The notes under the pieces: generated by a model | The model's database searches: none | What the model saw: the letters and a program-made list of their open reading frames with translations, nothing else | What the model was told of the DNA's origin: nothing | Assembly (NCBI GenBank): GCA_023393015.1 | Contig: JAEWMY010000061.1 | Coordinates: 1 to 56,506 of the forward strand | Length of the DNA: 56,506 bases | Direction of reading: 5' to 3' | From: Spirochaetota bacterium | Lineage (GTDB): Bacteria; Spirochaetota; Spirochaetia; Treponematales; Treponemataceae | Program-made: the position numbers and the translations under genes | Part shown: positions 21,082 to 29,674 of the stretch, one piece after another | How positions within the stretch are numbered: the first letter of the stretch is position 1 | How the letters are laid out: the number at the start of each line of letters is the position of its first letter

Positions 21082-21462
21082 GTGGCAACCGCAAAAAAAC
21101 GGAAAGAAAAGAAGAGCGTATACGAAGGAAACGTCTACATCCAGGCGACGTTCAACAATACTATCGTAACGATCACCGACCTCAAGGGAAACGCGCTTTC
21201 GTGGGCGTCTTCCGGCGGTCTCGGTTTCAACGGGGCGAAGAAGTCCACGCCGTTCGCGGCGCAGACGGTCGCCGAAACGGCGGTTCAGAAGGCCCTTACC
21301 TACGGTCTTCGCGAAGTGCACGTGTTCGTAAAGGGCCCGGGAGTCGGACGTGAGTCCGCGGTACGCTCCCTCGGGGCGCTCGGCCTGAAGGTACGCTCGA
21401 TTAGCGACGTTACCCCCATTCCCCACAATGGCTGTCGCCCGCGCAAGACCCGGCGCATCTGA
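21082..21462 (+). CDS. rpsK: 30S ribosomal protein S11
   Basis: Platform protein near the E site, 126 aa, GTG start at 21082 behind TTGGAGGATAAC. It contains ATFNNTIVTITDLKGNALSW and the C-terminal ISDVTPIPHNGCRPRKTRRI, an almost invariant ending. Standard. Confidence 0.98.
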   Translation: MATAKKRKEKKSVYEGNVYIQATFNNTIVTITDLKGNALSWASSGGLGFNGAKKSTPFAAQTVAETAVQKALTYGLREVHVFVKGPGVGRESAVRSLGALGLKVRSISDVTPIPHNGCRPRKTRRI

Positions 21463-21476
21463 CAAAGGAGACATAG

Positions 21477-22112
21477 ATGGCTAGATACACAGGACCCCTT
21501 TGCAGACTTTGCCGCGCTGAGCAGAAGAAACTCTTCCTCAAAGGCGATCGCTGCAAGACAGATAAATGCCCGATCAACAAGAAGCGACCCCTTCCCGGCA
21601 AGGACCCCAAGGCCCGCACCGGCAAGAGGAGCGACTACGGAGTCCAGCTCCGCGAGAAGCAGAAGCTCAAGAGGAGCTACGGCATGCTCGAGCGGCAGTT
21701 CCGGATTTTCTTCGACCGCGCCCTCCGCATGCCCGGGATCACCGGCGAAAACCTCGTCGGACTCCTGGAGCGCAGGCTCGACAACGTCGTGTTCCGCATG
21801 CACTTCGCCGTCAACCGCAACCAGGCGCGCCAGGTCGTTCAGCACGGTCACATCCTCGTCAACGGCAAGCCCGTCAACATCCCGAGCTATCTCGTGAAGG
21901 CCGGGGACGTGGTCGAGGTCAAGGAATCCAGCAAGAAGCTCAACGTCGTGAAGGACGCGCTCAAGGAACTCTCGAAATCCGGCGCGTATCCCTGGCTGAC
22001 CGTTGACGCCGACGCCCTCAAGGGCACTTTCGTGGCGGTTCCCCGCCGCGGCGACGTCACCGATCTCGCGGATATCAAAGAGCAGCTCGTGGTCGAGCTC
22101 TATTCCAAGTAA
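21477..22112 (+). CDS. rpsD: 30S ribosomal protein S4, zinc type
   Basis: Primary 16S rRNA-binding protein, 211 aa. Cys9, Cys12, Cys26 and Cys31 make the zinc site of the C+ form. The S4 RNA-binding domain reads LERRLDNVVFRMHFAVNRNQ and ARQVVQHGHILVNGKPVNIP. Together with the S14, L36 and L24 zinc sites it makes this ribosome comparatively zinc-rich. Confidence 0.98.
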   Translation: MARYTGPLCRLCRAEQKKLFLKGDRCKTDKCPINKKRPLPGKDPKARTGKRSDYGVQLREKQKLKRSYGMLERQFRIFFDRALRMPGITGENLVGLLERRLDNVVFRMHFAVNRNQARQVVQHGHILVNGKPVNIPSYLVKAGDVVEVKESSKKLNVVKDALKELSKSGAYPWLTVDADALKGTFVAVPRRGDVTDLADIKEQLVVELYSK

Positions 22113-22124
22113 GAAGGAGTTCGA

Positions 22125-23180
22125 ATGGCCCGCAAAAATCTGCTAAAAGGATTCAAAAAGCCGAAGGGTCTTACCTTCGAGCACGAAGAGTCGAGATCTG
22201 ATTACGGAAAATTTGTGGCTTCTCCCTTCGAAACCGGTTTTGGAACTACGGTTGGCAATACCTTGCGCCGTGTGCTTCTCTCGTCGATCCAGGGGTACGC
22301 GATATCCGCGGTAAAGATTACCTCCTACGACGCTGACGGGGTGCCGCACAACATTTCCAGCGAGTTTGAGACGATTCCGAACGTTGTGGAAGACACGTTG
22401 GAGGTCCTCAATAACCTGAAGCAGATACGCTTGCGCCTGCCGGAGGACGTTGAACAGGATACCATCCTCTACGAGTTCACCGGTCCCGTTACCGTGACGA
22501 GCGACGCGCTCGCGCGCGACGGGCAGCTCGAGATACTGAGCGAGCCGGCCCCCCTTTTCACGATGATGGAAGGCGGGCGCGTCGAGTTCGAGATTCAGGT
22601 GGACTTCGGACGCGGATACGTTCCCGCCGAGGTCAACGAGAGGTATATCGAGGTCGTAGGCACCATTCCGATGGACGCGATCTACGGACCGGTCGTTAAG
22701 GTCAAGTACGTCATCGAGCCGTGCCGCGTAGGCCAGCGGAATGACTATGACAAGCTCGTTATCGAGATCTGGACCGACGGTACGATTTCTCCCGAGAACG
22801 CGCTCGCCGAGGCCGCCAAGATCGCGAAGGACCATTTCTCGATTTTCGTGAATTTCAACGAGAACGAGATCGGGAAAGACGAGGATTACGACGAGGAAGA
22901 CGAGCGGGTACGCCAGCTCCTCAATACCCCGGTCGAGGAACTCGAGCTTTCGGTACGTTCGTCGAACTGCCTCAAGAACGCAAACATCAGGACTATCGGC
23001 GAATTGACGAGAAAGACTGAGGATGACATCGCCAAGACGAGGAACTTCGGAAAGAAGAGCCTCCAGGAAATCAGGGAGAAGCTCCTCGAGTGGAACCTTG
23101 GTCTCGGGATGACGGACTACAGCCACCTCAAGAACTCGATCAAGTTGCCCAAGCAGAAGGAAGAGACAGATGAAGCATAA
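22125..23180 (+). CDS. rpoA: RNA polymerase alpha subunit
   Basis: Alpha subunit that starts polymerase assembly and contacts promoter UP elements and activators, 351 aa. The N-terminal dimerisation domain contains FETGFGTTVGNTLRRVLLSS and the C-terminal domain (about residues 265-330) contains LKNANIRTIGELTRKTEDDI and the GKKSLQEIREKL helix. An acidic linker (KDEDYDEEDE) joins them. Its end overlaps rplQ by 11 bases. Confidence 0.98.
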   Translation: MARKNLLKGFKKPKGLTFEHEESRSDYGKFVASPFETGFGTTVGNTLRRVLLSSIQGYAISAVKITSYDADGVPHNISSEFETIPNVVEDTLEVLNNLKQIRLRLPEDVEQDTILYEFTGPVTVTSDALARDGQLEILSEPAPLFTMMEGGRVEFEIQVDFGRGYVPAEVNERYIEVVGTIPMDAIYGPVVKVKYVIEPCRVGQRNDYDKLVIEIWTDGTISPENALAEAAKIAKDHFSIFVNFNENEIGKDEDYDEEDERVRQLLNTPVEELELSVRSSNCLKNANIRTIGELTRKTEDDIAKTRNFGKKSLQEIREKLLEWNLGLGMTDYSHLKNSIKLPKQKEETDEA

Positions 23181-23709
23181 AAACGGCTTTAATCCGCTTT
23201 CGCGCAACGCGTCGCACCGGCGCGCGATGCATCGTAATATGGTTACCTCGCTCTTTAAGTTCGAGCGGATAACCACGACCCAGCCCAAGGCCCTCGAGGT
23301 CAGGAGAACGGCCGAAAAGCTCATTACCCGCAGCAAGGTCGACACCGTACATAACCGCCGCCAGGTCGCCCGTTTCATAGCGGACGAGGCCATCGTCGCG
23401 AAGCTTTTCAAGGACATCGGACCCCGCATGAAGGACAGGGCCGGCGGTTACACGCGAGTCCTCAAGCTCGGTTTCCGCGAGGGTGACGCCGCCGAAGTCG
23501 CGATCCTCGAACTCGTGGATTACAAGCTCGACGTCGCGGGCAAGGACGACAAGAAGGCGAAGAAGGCCGACAAGGCGCCCGAGTCCAAGAAATCCGCGTC
23601 CGATTCCAAAAAATCGGGCGACGCCAAGAAACCCGCGGGAGCCAAGAAACCCGCGGGAGCCAAGAAGGCCGCGGCCAAAGAGCCGGTTGCCGAAGGCACG
23701 GAGGAGTAA
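23170..23709 (+). CDS. rplQ: 50S ribosomal protein L17 with lysine-rich tail
   Basis: Large-subunit protein at the tunnel exit, 179 aa against about 120 in most bacteria. The core reads GFNPLSRNASHRRAMHRNM, TTQPKALEVRRTAEKLITR and ends near DYKLDV. The remaining about 55 residues are Lys/Ala/Pro/Ser-rich and low complexity. Part is coded by an exact 18-bp tandem repeat (23623-23640 and 23641-23658, giving AKKPAG twice). The start ATG lies inside rpoA, so the two are coupled. The tail may contact rRNA at the tunnel exit or be neutral expansion. Confidence 0.96.
   Translation: MKHKNGFNPLSRNASHRRAMHRNMVTSLFKFERITTTQPKALEVRRTAEKLITRSKVDTVHNRRQVARFIADEAIVAKLFKDIGPRMKDRAGGYTRVLKLGFREGDAAEVAILELVDYKLDVAGKDDKKAKKADKAPESKKSASDSKKSGDAKKPAGAKKPAGAKKAAAKEPVAEGTEE
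23623..23667. repeat. 18-bp tandem repeat inside rplQ
   Basis: GCCAAGAAACCCGCGGGA occurs twice without change and is followed by a half copy. The unit is in frame (six codons), so gain or loss of copies would change only tail length. Confidence 0.85.
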
Positions 23710-23711
23710 GT

Positions 23712-23888
23712 ATGTCCAAGGCACATCGAGGGAAGGGAATTCGCGGAACGCCGAATCGCGGAAGGGGACTGTGTCCCGTCTGCAAGAAGGAAGGCGTCAA
23801 GGTGCTCTACGAGCAGGAAATCGACGGCGCCAAGGCGAAGATTTGCAAGGTTTGCAAGGCCGCCATCAAGAACGGCAAGGCCGTTTGA
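23712..23888 (+). CDS. Small zinc-ribbon protein of the alpha operon
   Basis: A 58-residue basic protein starting two bases after rplQ, with ATG at 23712. It has a basic N-terminus (MSKAHRGKGIRGTPNRGRG) and two cysteine pairs, Cys21/Cys24 (CPVC) and Cys45/Cys48 (CKVC), the pattern of a single zinc ribbon. The terminator lies 25 bases downstream, so it belongs to the ribosomal transcript. I do not recognise a named family; a similar small protein after rplQ is, to my recollection, found in treponemes. Its size, charge, zinc site and place suggest a ribosome- or RNA-associated role, which is inference. Confidence 0.85.
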   Translation: MSKAHRGKGIRGTPNRGRGLCPVCKKEGVKVLYEQEIDGAKAKICKVCKAAIKNGKAV

Positions 23889-23912
23889 TCCTGAAGGGCA
23901 GAAACGCCACGG

Positions 23913-23939
23913 AAAACCGTCCCTCGGGACGGTTTTTTT
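23913..23939 (+). terminator. Terminator of the ribosomal operon
   Basis: AAAACCGTCCC (23913-23923) pairs with GGGACGGTTTT (23926-23936), leading into seven T. A textbook intrinsic terminator for the long ribosomal transcript. Confidence 0.93.
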
Positions 23940-23971
23940 ATGCGCGGGCGGCGCGTCTTTAGTTATTATTA

Positions 23972-24000
23972 TAGACATGTAAGCCAAGTGCGCATAAAAT
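23972..24000 (+). promoter_or_regulatory. Promoter of the liv operon
   Basis: TAGACA (23972-23977), 17-base spacer, TAAAAT (23995-24000). Start expected near 24007, giving a leader of about 39 bases with AAGGAGG before livK. Confidence 0.6.
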
Positions 24001-24045
24001 GACAGGGCACGAAGCAAAAGGCATATCCATAGTAAGGAGGATATC

Positions 24046-25167
24046 ATGAAAGTTAGGAATCTTTTCTTTGTCGCGATTGTCGCGTTCGCCGCGCTGGCGA
24101 TGGCGGGATGCGGCGCGAAGGAGTCGGGTACAATCAAGATCGGCGTCGCCGGGGCTCATACCGGGGACTTGGCGTCGTACGGGCTTCCCAGCGTCAACGC
24201 GGCGACCCTCGTCGCCGAGGAAATCAACGCGAAGGGCGGTATCGACGGCCGCAAGATCGAGCTTGTCGTCGTGGACGACCAGTGCAAGCCCGAGCTCGCC
24301 ACCAACGCCGCAGCGAAACTCGTGAGCGACAAGGTCGTCGCGGTTATCGGCCACATCTGTTCCGGCGCGACCAAGAGCGCGCTCGGAATCTACAAGGACT
24401 CGAACCTCGTGTGCATCTCCCCGTCGGCGACGAACCCCCCGCTGACCCAGAGCGGCGAATACCCGAACTTCTTCCGGTCGATCGCGCCGGACGACGCTCA
24501 GGCCAAACTCGCCGTTTCGTTTATCAAGGACACCCTCAAGCTCACGACCCTCGCCGTGCTCCACGACAAGGGCGATTACGGCAAGGGTTTCGCCGAACTC
24601 GTGAAGCAGTTCGCCGAGGAAGAGGGAATCTCCGTCGTGCTGTTCGAGGGCATCAATCCCGGCGCTCCCGATTATTCTGCCGTCGTCAACAAGATCGGCA
24701 ACGCCTCCCCGCAGGGTGTCGTTTGGGGCGGTTACCACCCCGAAGCCTCGAAGCTCGTGCAGCAAATGCGGGACAAGGGCATCAACGTTCCGTTCGTCTC
24801 CGACGACGGCGTTAAGGACAATACCTTCATCGAGGTCGCCGGCAAGTACGCCGAGGGCGTCTACGCAACCGGCCCCATGGACACGAGCAAGCTTCCCGTC
24901 GCCATCAAGGCGATCGACGCGCACAAGGCCAAGTACGGAGAGGAGCCCGGCGCTTTCTTCAAGGAAGCGTACGCCGCTTCCCAGGCGCTCTTCAACGCGA
25001 TCGACAAGGCCGATTCGACCAAGTACGAGGATATCGTGAAGGCCCTCAGGTCCGAATACGTCGACACCTCGCTCGGAAACATCAGCTTCGACGGCAAGGG
25101 CGACGTCATCGGTTTCGGTTTCTCCATGTTCCAGGTGCGTAACGGCGCCTACGTGGAGATCAAGTAA
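24046..25167 (+). CDS. livK: Branched-chain amino-acid-binding lipoprotein
   Basis: Substrate-binding protein of a Liv-type ABC importer, 373 aa. A signal peptide ends in the lipobox MAGC with Cys22 as the lipidated residue, so it is anchored to the outer face of the inner membrane. The mature part follows the type I periplasmic-binding fold: IKIGVAGAHTGDLASYGLPS, then GIDGRKIELVVVDDQCKP and HICSGATKSALGIYKDSNLV. Likely ligands are Leu, Ile or Val, though the fold also serves amides and other amino acids. It is first in the operon and followed by an attenuator-like hairpin. Confidence 0.92.
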   Translation: MKVRNLFFVAIVAFAALAMAGCGAKESGTIKIGVAGAHTGDLASYGLPSVNAATLVAEEINAKGGIDGRKIELVVVDDQCKPELATNAAAKLVSDKVVAVIGHICSGATKSALGIYKDSNLVCISPSATNPPLTQSGEYPNFFRSIAPDDAQAKLAVSFIKDTLKLTTLAVLHDKGDYGKGFAELVKQFAEEEGISVVLFEGINPGAPDYSAVVNKIGNASPQGVVWGGYHPEASKLVQQMRDKGINVPFVSDDGVKDNTFIEVAGKYAEGVYATGPMDTSKLPVAIKAIDAHKAKYGEEPGAFFKEAYAASQALFNAIDKADSTKYEDIVKALRSEYVDTSLGNISFDGKGDVIGFGFSMFQVRNGAYVEIK

Positions 25168-25194
25168 ACGAGCGGTTCGGCCGGTTTCCGGCAA

Positions 25195-25258
25195 GGGGCA
25201 GTACGGACAGGCGAGACCCGACGACGGGCTCAGCCGTTCCGGATTGCCCCATTTTTTT
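25195..25258 (+). terminator. Terminator/attenuator between livK and livH
   Basis: GGGGCA (25195-25200) pairs with TGCCCC (25245-25250), with inner stems (GAGACCCG with CGGGCTC around ACGA), followed by seven T. It sits 18 bases before livH. Partial termination here would give more binding protein than permease, the usual ratio for such importers. Confidence 0.72.
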
Positions 25259-25275
25259 GACAAGGATTCCTTTGT

Positions 25276-26178
25276 ATGGATTATTTTTTGAAGCTATTTC
25301 TCAGCGGAACCGCGAAAGGAAGCATCTACGCGCTTATAGCGCTCGGTTACACGATGGTGTACGGCATCGTCCAGTTGATCAACTTCGCCCACGGCGAGGT
25401 GTACATGATCGGCGGCTTTACCTCGTTGATCGTCGGTGGATTTCTGTTTACCCTGGGGCTTCCCGTACCGCTCGTGCTCGCGCTTTCCGTTTTCGCGGCC
25501 GTCGTTTTCTCCTCGGCCTTCGGCTTCACCATCGAGAAACTCGCTTATCAGCCCCTTCGCGGCAAGCCGCGCCTCTCGGCGCTCATCAGCGCGATCGGGA
25601 TCTCCACCATACTGCAGAATTTCGTATTGCTCATGCAGACCGAGAAATACCTCCCGTTCCCGTCGTACCTTCCGGAACTCCCCTTCCTCGAACCCCTGCG
25701 GGAATACCTCAACTCGACGCAATTCATCATCCTGTTCGTTACCGCGATCGTCATGTTGGTACTGATCGTAATCATCAAGTTTTCCCGGATCGGCAAGGCC
25801 ATGCGCGCCACGGCGCAGGACAAGGACATGGCGCAACTTTTGGGCGTGAATATCAACCAGGTCATATCCGTGACCTTTATCATAGGTTCGGCACTCGCCG
25901 CGATCGGCGGCGTGCTTATCTGTTCGTATATGGGACAGATCAATTACTATATCGGCTTCGTCGCGGGCATCAAGGCGTTCGTGGCCGCCGTATTGGGCGG
26001 AATCGGCAGCATCCCCGGCGCGGTTCTCGGCAGTTTCATCCTCGGTTGGACTGAAAGCCTCGGGACGGGTTACATCTCGAGCGATTACGAGGATGCATTC
26101 GCGTTCGTGATCCTGATCATCATTCTTGTGGTCAAGCCGTCCGGCATCCTGGGCCGCAACCAGAAACAGAAGGTATGA
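25276..26178 (+). CDS. livH: Branched-chain amino-acid permease LivH
   Basis: First membrane subunit of the importer, 300 aa with about eight hydrophobic segments. It reads YALIALGYTMVYGIVQLINF and AHGEVYMIGGFTSL, the family signature, and ends AVLGGIGSIPGAVLGSFILG before the last segment. The stop overlaps the livM ATG (ATGA), so translation is coupled. It pairs with LivM to form the channel. Confidence 0.95.
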   Translation: MDYFLKLFLSGTAKGSIYALIALGYTMVYGIVQLINFAHGEVYMIGGFTSLIVGGFLFTLGLPVPLVLALSVFAAVVFSSAFGFTIEKLAYQPLRGKPRLSALISAIGISTILQNFVLLMQTEKYLPFPSYLPELPFLEPLREYLNSTQFIILFVTAIVMLVLIVIIKFSRIGKAMRATAQDKDMAQLLGVNINQVISVTFIIGSALAAIGGVLICSYMGQINYYIGFVAGIKAFVAAVLGGIGSIPGAVLGSFILGWTESLGTGYISSDYEDAFAFVILIIILVVKPSGILGRNQKQKV

Positions 26179-27470
26179 GCATGAGCAAGAAAAACCTGGG
26201 CGTCGAACTGTTGGGCGCCGTCATCAAGGCCGCATGGTTCTCGGTCCTCCTGTTTCCGTTTACCGTGATGAAGGTTTCCGTCGCCGCCGGCGTCGCGTCG
26301 GTACGCTTCCGCTGGGAGCTGTTGCCCGTCGTCGCCGTCGCCTCCCTTGTCCTGTCCTTCCTGTGGTCCCGCGCGCTCGAGTGGAACGAGAACCGCTCCT
26401 CGCGAGGCTCGGGGACCGGTTTGCTCGCGTCGATCCGCGAACGGGCGCTTCCGCTCGTCCGGAACGGGAAATACCGGACGGTAGCCACGCTCGCGCTTCT
26501 CGCGTTCGTCGTCGTCTACCCGCACGCCTTCGGGATGTACCACACGAACATCATGATAACCGCCCTTATCTACGTAATCCTCGCGCTGGGGCTCAATATC
26601 GTCGTCGGTCTCGGCGGGCTTTTGAATCTCGGGTACGCGGCCTTCTTCGCGGTCGGCGCCTATACCTACGGCCTCCTCTGGAAGTACGCGGGACCCGCGT
26701 TCGCTGAGGCCGGCATTCAGGCTGGCTGGCTTTTCTGGATCGCGCTCCCGCTCGCGGGAATACTCGCCGCGCTTTTCGGCGCGCTCCTCAGCCTGCCCGT
26801 CCTTCGACTCCGCGGCGACTACCTCGCCATCATCACGCTCGCCTTCGGGGAGATACTCAGGATGGTCCTGCAGAACTCCGGCGAGGCGACCGGCGGCGCC
26901 TCCGGCATCAGCCTCATACCCCGTCCCTGGTTTTTCGGGATACGCCTGAAGCCGACCGGAGCCGCCGTCTACATCTACTACATCACGCTCGCGCTCGTTA
27001 TCGCGACGATCGTGGTGGTCCGACGCATCGAGGACTCGCGCGTCGGCCGTGCGCTCGAGGCGATGAAGGAAGACGAGATCGCCTGCGAGGCCATGGGAAT
27101 CGACATGGCGCGAAACAAGCTCACGACCTTCTCGTTGGGGGCGTTTTTCGCCGGCATCGCGGGCGTCCTGCTCGCCGCTCAGACGACGTTCATCAATCCC
27201 GACAGCTTCACCCTGTGGGAGTCGATAATGGTGCTCATGGCGGTCGTTATCGGCGGAACGGGCTCGATCCCCGGCGCCATCGCCGGCGCCCTCTTGCTCA
27301 AACTCCTGCCCGAATACTTCCGCGCCCTCGCGCAGTACCGCATGCTAATATACGGCGTCGCGATGATAGTCGTCATCATCTTCAAGCCCGAGGGACTCTT
27401 CCCGAGGAACAGGAAGAAGTACACCTTCTCGGCGGCGAAATCCGCCGCGGACACCAAGGAGGCCCGATGA
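26175..27470 (+). CDS. livM: Branched-chain amino-acid permease LivM
   Basis: Second membrane subunit, 431 aa. The conserved core has LGLNIVVGLGGLLNLGYAAF and the EAA-like loop RRIEDSRVGRALEAMKEDEI, followed by GGTGSIPGAIAGALLL. About 100 extra N-terminal residues with two or three hydrophobic segments precede the core, as in E. coli LivM. ATG 26175 overlaps the livH stop; ATG 26181 is an alternative. The end overlaps livG. Confidence 0.95.
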   Translation: MSMSKKNLGVELLGAVIKAAWFSVLLFPFTVMKVSVAAGVASVRFRWELLPVVAVASLVLSFLWSRALEWNENRSSRGSGTGLLASIRERALPLVRNGKYRTVATLALLAFVVVYPHAFGMYHTNIMITALIYVILALGLNIVVGLGGLLNLGYAAFFAVGAYTYGLLWKYAGPAFAEAGIQAGWLFWIALPLAGILAALFGALLSLPVLRLRGDYLAIITLAFGEILRMVLQNSGEATGGASGISLIPRPWFFGIRLKPTGAAVYIYYITLALVIATIVVVRRIEDSRVGRALEAMKEDEIACEAMGIDMARNKLTTFSLGAFFAGIAGVLLAAQTTFINPDSFTLWESIMVLMAVVIGGTGSIPGAIAGALLLKLLPEYFRALAQYRMLIYGVAMIVVIIFKPEGLFPRNRKKYTFSAAKSAADTKEAR

Positions 27471-28258
27471 TGGAGCGCGAATCGCGGAAGATACTCGAGT
27501 TGGACGGGCTTTCCATGGTTTTCGGCGGACTCCGCGCGATCGACGACGCGACCATGCATATCAGGCAGGGCGAGATCGCCGCGCTGATCGGCCCGAACGG
27601 CGCCGGAAAGACCACGATTTTCAACTGTATCACGGGCGTGTACAAGCCGACCTCGGGAGAGGTGCGCGCGGGCAGGGACGGGGAGCGTCTCGAGCGGATC
27701 AACGACCTCAAGCCCAACGTCATCAACGCGAAGGGGCTCGCGCGCACGTTCCAGAACATACGACTGTTTTCCAACATGACCGTGCTCGAAAACGTCATGA
27801 TAGCGAGGCACAACTCGCTGAAGGCGGGCATACTTAGGGCCATACTGAGGGACCCGGGCACGCGCGAGGAGGAAGAGCGCGTCATCCACGAGAGCCACGA
27901 GATACTCGGCAAGATGTCCCTCTCGGGCTTCGTCAACGAGACGGCGCGGAACCTGCCGTACGGCGCGCAACGCCGGCTCGAGATCGCGCGCGCGCTCGCG
28001 ACAGATCCGTTTCTCCTGCTCCTCGACGAGCCCGTCGCTGGAATGAACCCGCAGGAGACGAAGGAGCTGGAGGAGACGATTCATCACATACGCGACGTCG
28101 AGAAGGTTTCCATCCTTCTCATCGAGCACGACATGAGTCTCGTCATGAACGTTTCCGAGAGAATTTACGTGCTGGACTACGGCAGGATGATCGCCGAGGG
28201 CACGCCCGCCGAGATCAAGTCGAATCCCGACGTCATTAAGGCATACCTGGGGGAATAG
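27467..28258 (+). CDS. livG: Branched-chain amino-acid ABC ATPase LivG
   Basis: ATPase of the importer, 263 aa. Walker A is GPNGAGKTT, the Liv-type signature reads LPYGAQRRLEIARAL and Walker B is LLLLDEPVAGMNP, followed by the switch His in IEHDMSLV. A short insert (AGRDGERLERINDLKPN) follows the Walker A helix. The start is placed at ATG 27467 (ATGA overlap with livM; AAGGAGG upstream); the next codon is also ATG. Confidence 0.95.
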   Translation: MMERESRKILELDGLSMVFGGLRAIDDATMHIRQGEIAALIGPNGAGKTTIFNCITGVYKPTSGEVRAGRDGERLERINDLKPNVINAKGLARTFQNIRLFSNMTVLENVMIARHNSLKAGILRAILRDPGTREEEERVIHESHEILGKMSLSGFVNETARNLPYGAQRRLEIARALATDPFLLLLDEPVAGMNPQETKELEETIHHIRDVEKVSILLIEHDMSLVMNVSERIYVLDYGRMIAEGTPAEIKSNPDVIKAYLGE

Positions 28259-28259
28259 C

Positions 28260-28973
<714 letters not shown>

Positions 28974-28981
28974 TTCCGTTG

Positions 28982-28987
28982 TATAAT
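28982..28987 (+). promoter_or_regulatory. -10 box before the CBS-ACT gene
   Basis: A perfect TATAAT preceded by TTG, 45 bases before the start codon; the -35 region is weak. It suggests the CBS-ACT gene can be read separately from the liv operon. Confidence 0.4.
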
Positions 28988-29032
28988 TAAGCGTACGGAC
29001 GCTTGGCGTTATCCTCGCCGAAGGAGGCCCTT

Positions 29033-29671
29033 ATGATGGTATCTGACGTGATGACCCGGAACCCGCTGTACGTGCATCCCGACCTGCCGTTGCCGGACGC
29101 GCGAAACATGATGAAAAAGGAAAAGGTCAAACGCCTGCTCGTCCTTGACGGCCACAACAAGATGGTCGGCATCATAACCGAGCGGGACATCGTCAACGCC
29201 GCGCCCTCGTCGGCGACAACCTTGAGCGTTTACGAGGTAACACAGCTTCTCGACAGGATAACCGTCGGCGAGGTGATGACCAAAGAGGTGATAACCGTCG
29301 GCGAGGACGAGGTGGTTGAGGAAGCCGCGCGCGTGATGGTCGACAACGATATCAGCGCCCTCCCCGTCATGCGGGGCGCGGTTCCCGTCGGTATAGTGTC
29401 CGACGGGGATATCTTCCGCTTTTTTATAACGATATTCGGAGCCCGCCAGCCGGGCGTCCGACTGAGCATGCTCGTGCCCGAGAGAAAGGGCGAACTTCAC
29501 GCCCTCGCGGAGGCCATAACCGAGAAGGGAGGGAACGTTACCGCCCTCGTCGTGTGCGAGGGTTGCGACGTTACCAACAAGTCCTGCATGATCAAGGTGA
29601 CGGATATTGACAAGGATGCCCTGCTCGAGGTCGTGAAGCCCCTGGCGATCGAGATCGTCGATATTCGCTGA
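29033..29671 (+). CDS. CBS-pair protein with C-terminal ACT-like domain
   Basis: Soluble 212-residue sensor-type protein related to AcuB. The two CBS motifs are at about 1-60 (VSDVMTRNPLYVHPDLPLPD, IITERDIV) and 78-135 (VGEVMTKEVITVGEDEVVEE, GIVSDGDIF). From about 145 an ACT-like region follows (RLSMLVPERKGELHALAEAI). CBS pairs commonly bind adenine nucleotides and ACT domains bind amino acids, so it may sense energy state and an amino acid. It lies 59 bases after livF with its own -10 box and AAGGAGG, which fits a link to branched-chain amino-acid supply; that link is inference. Confidence 0.85.
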   Translation: MMVSDVMTRNPLYVHPDLPLPDARNMMKKEKVKRLLVLDGHNKMVGIITERDIVNAAPSSATTLSVYEVTQLLDRITVGEVMTKEVITVGEDEVVEEAARVMVDNDISALPVMRGAVPVGIVSDGDIFRFFITIFGARQPGVRLSMLVPERKGELHALAEAITEKGGNVTALVVCEGCDVTNKSCMIKVTDIDKDALLEVVKPLAIEIVDIR

Positions 29672-29674
29672 GCC

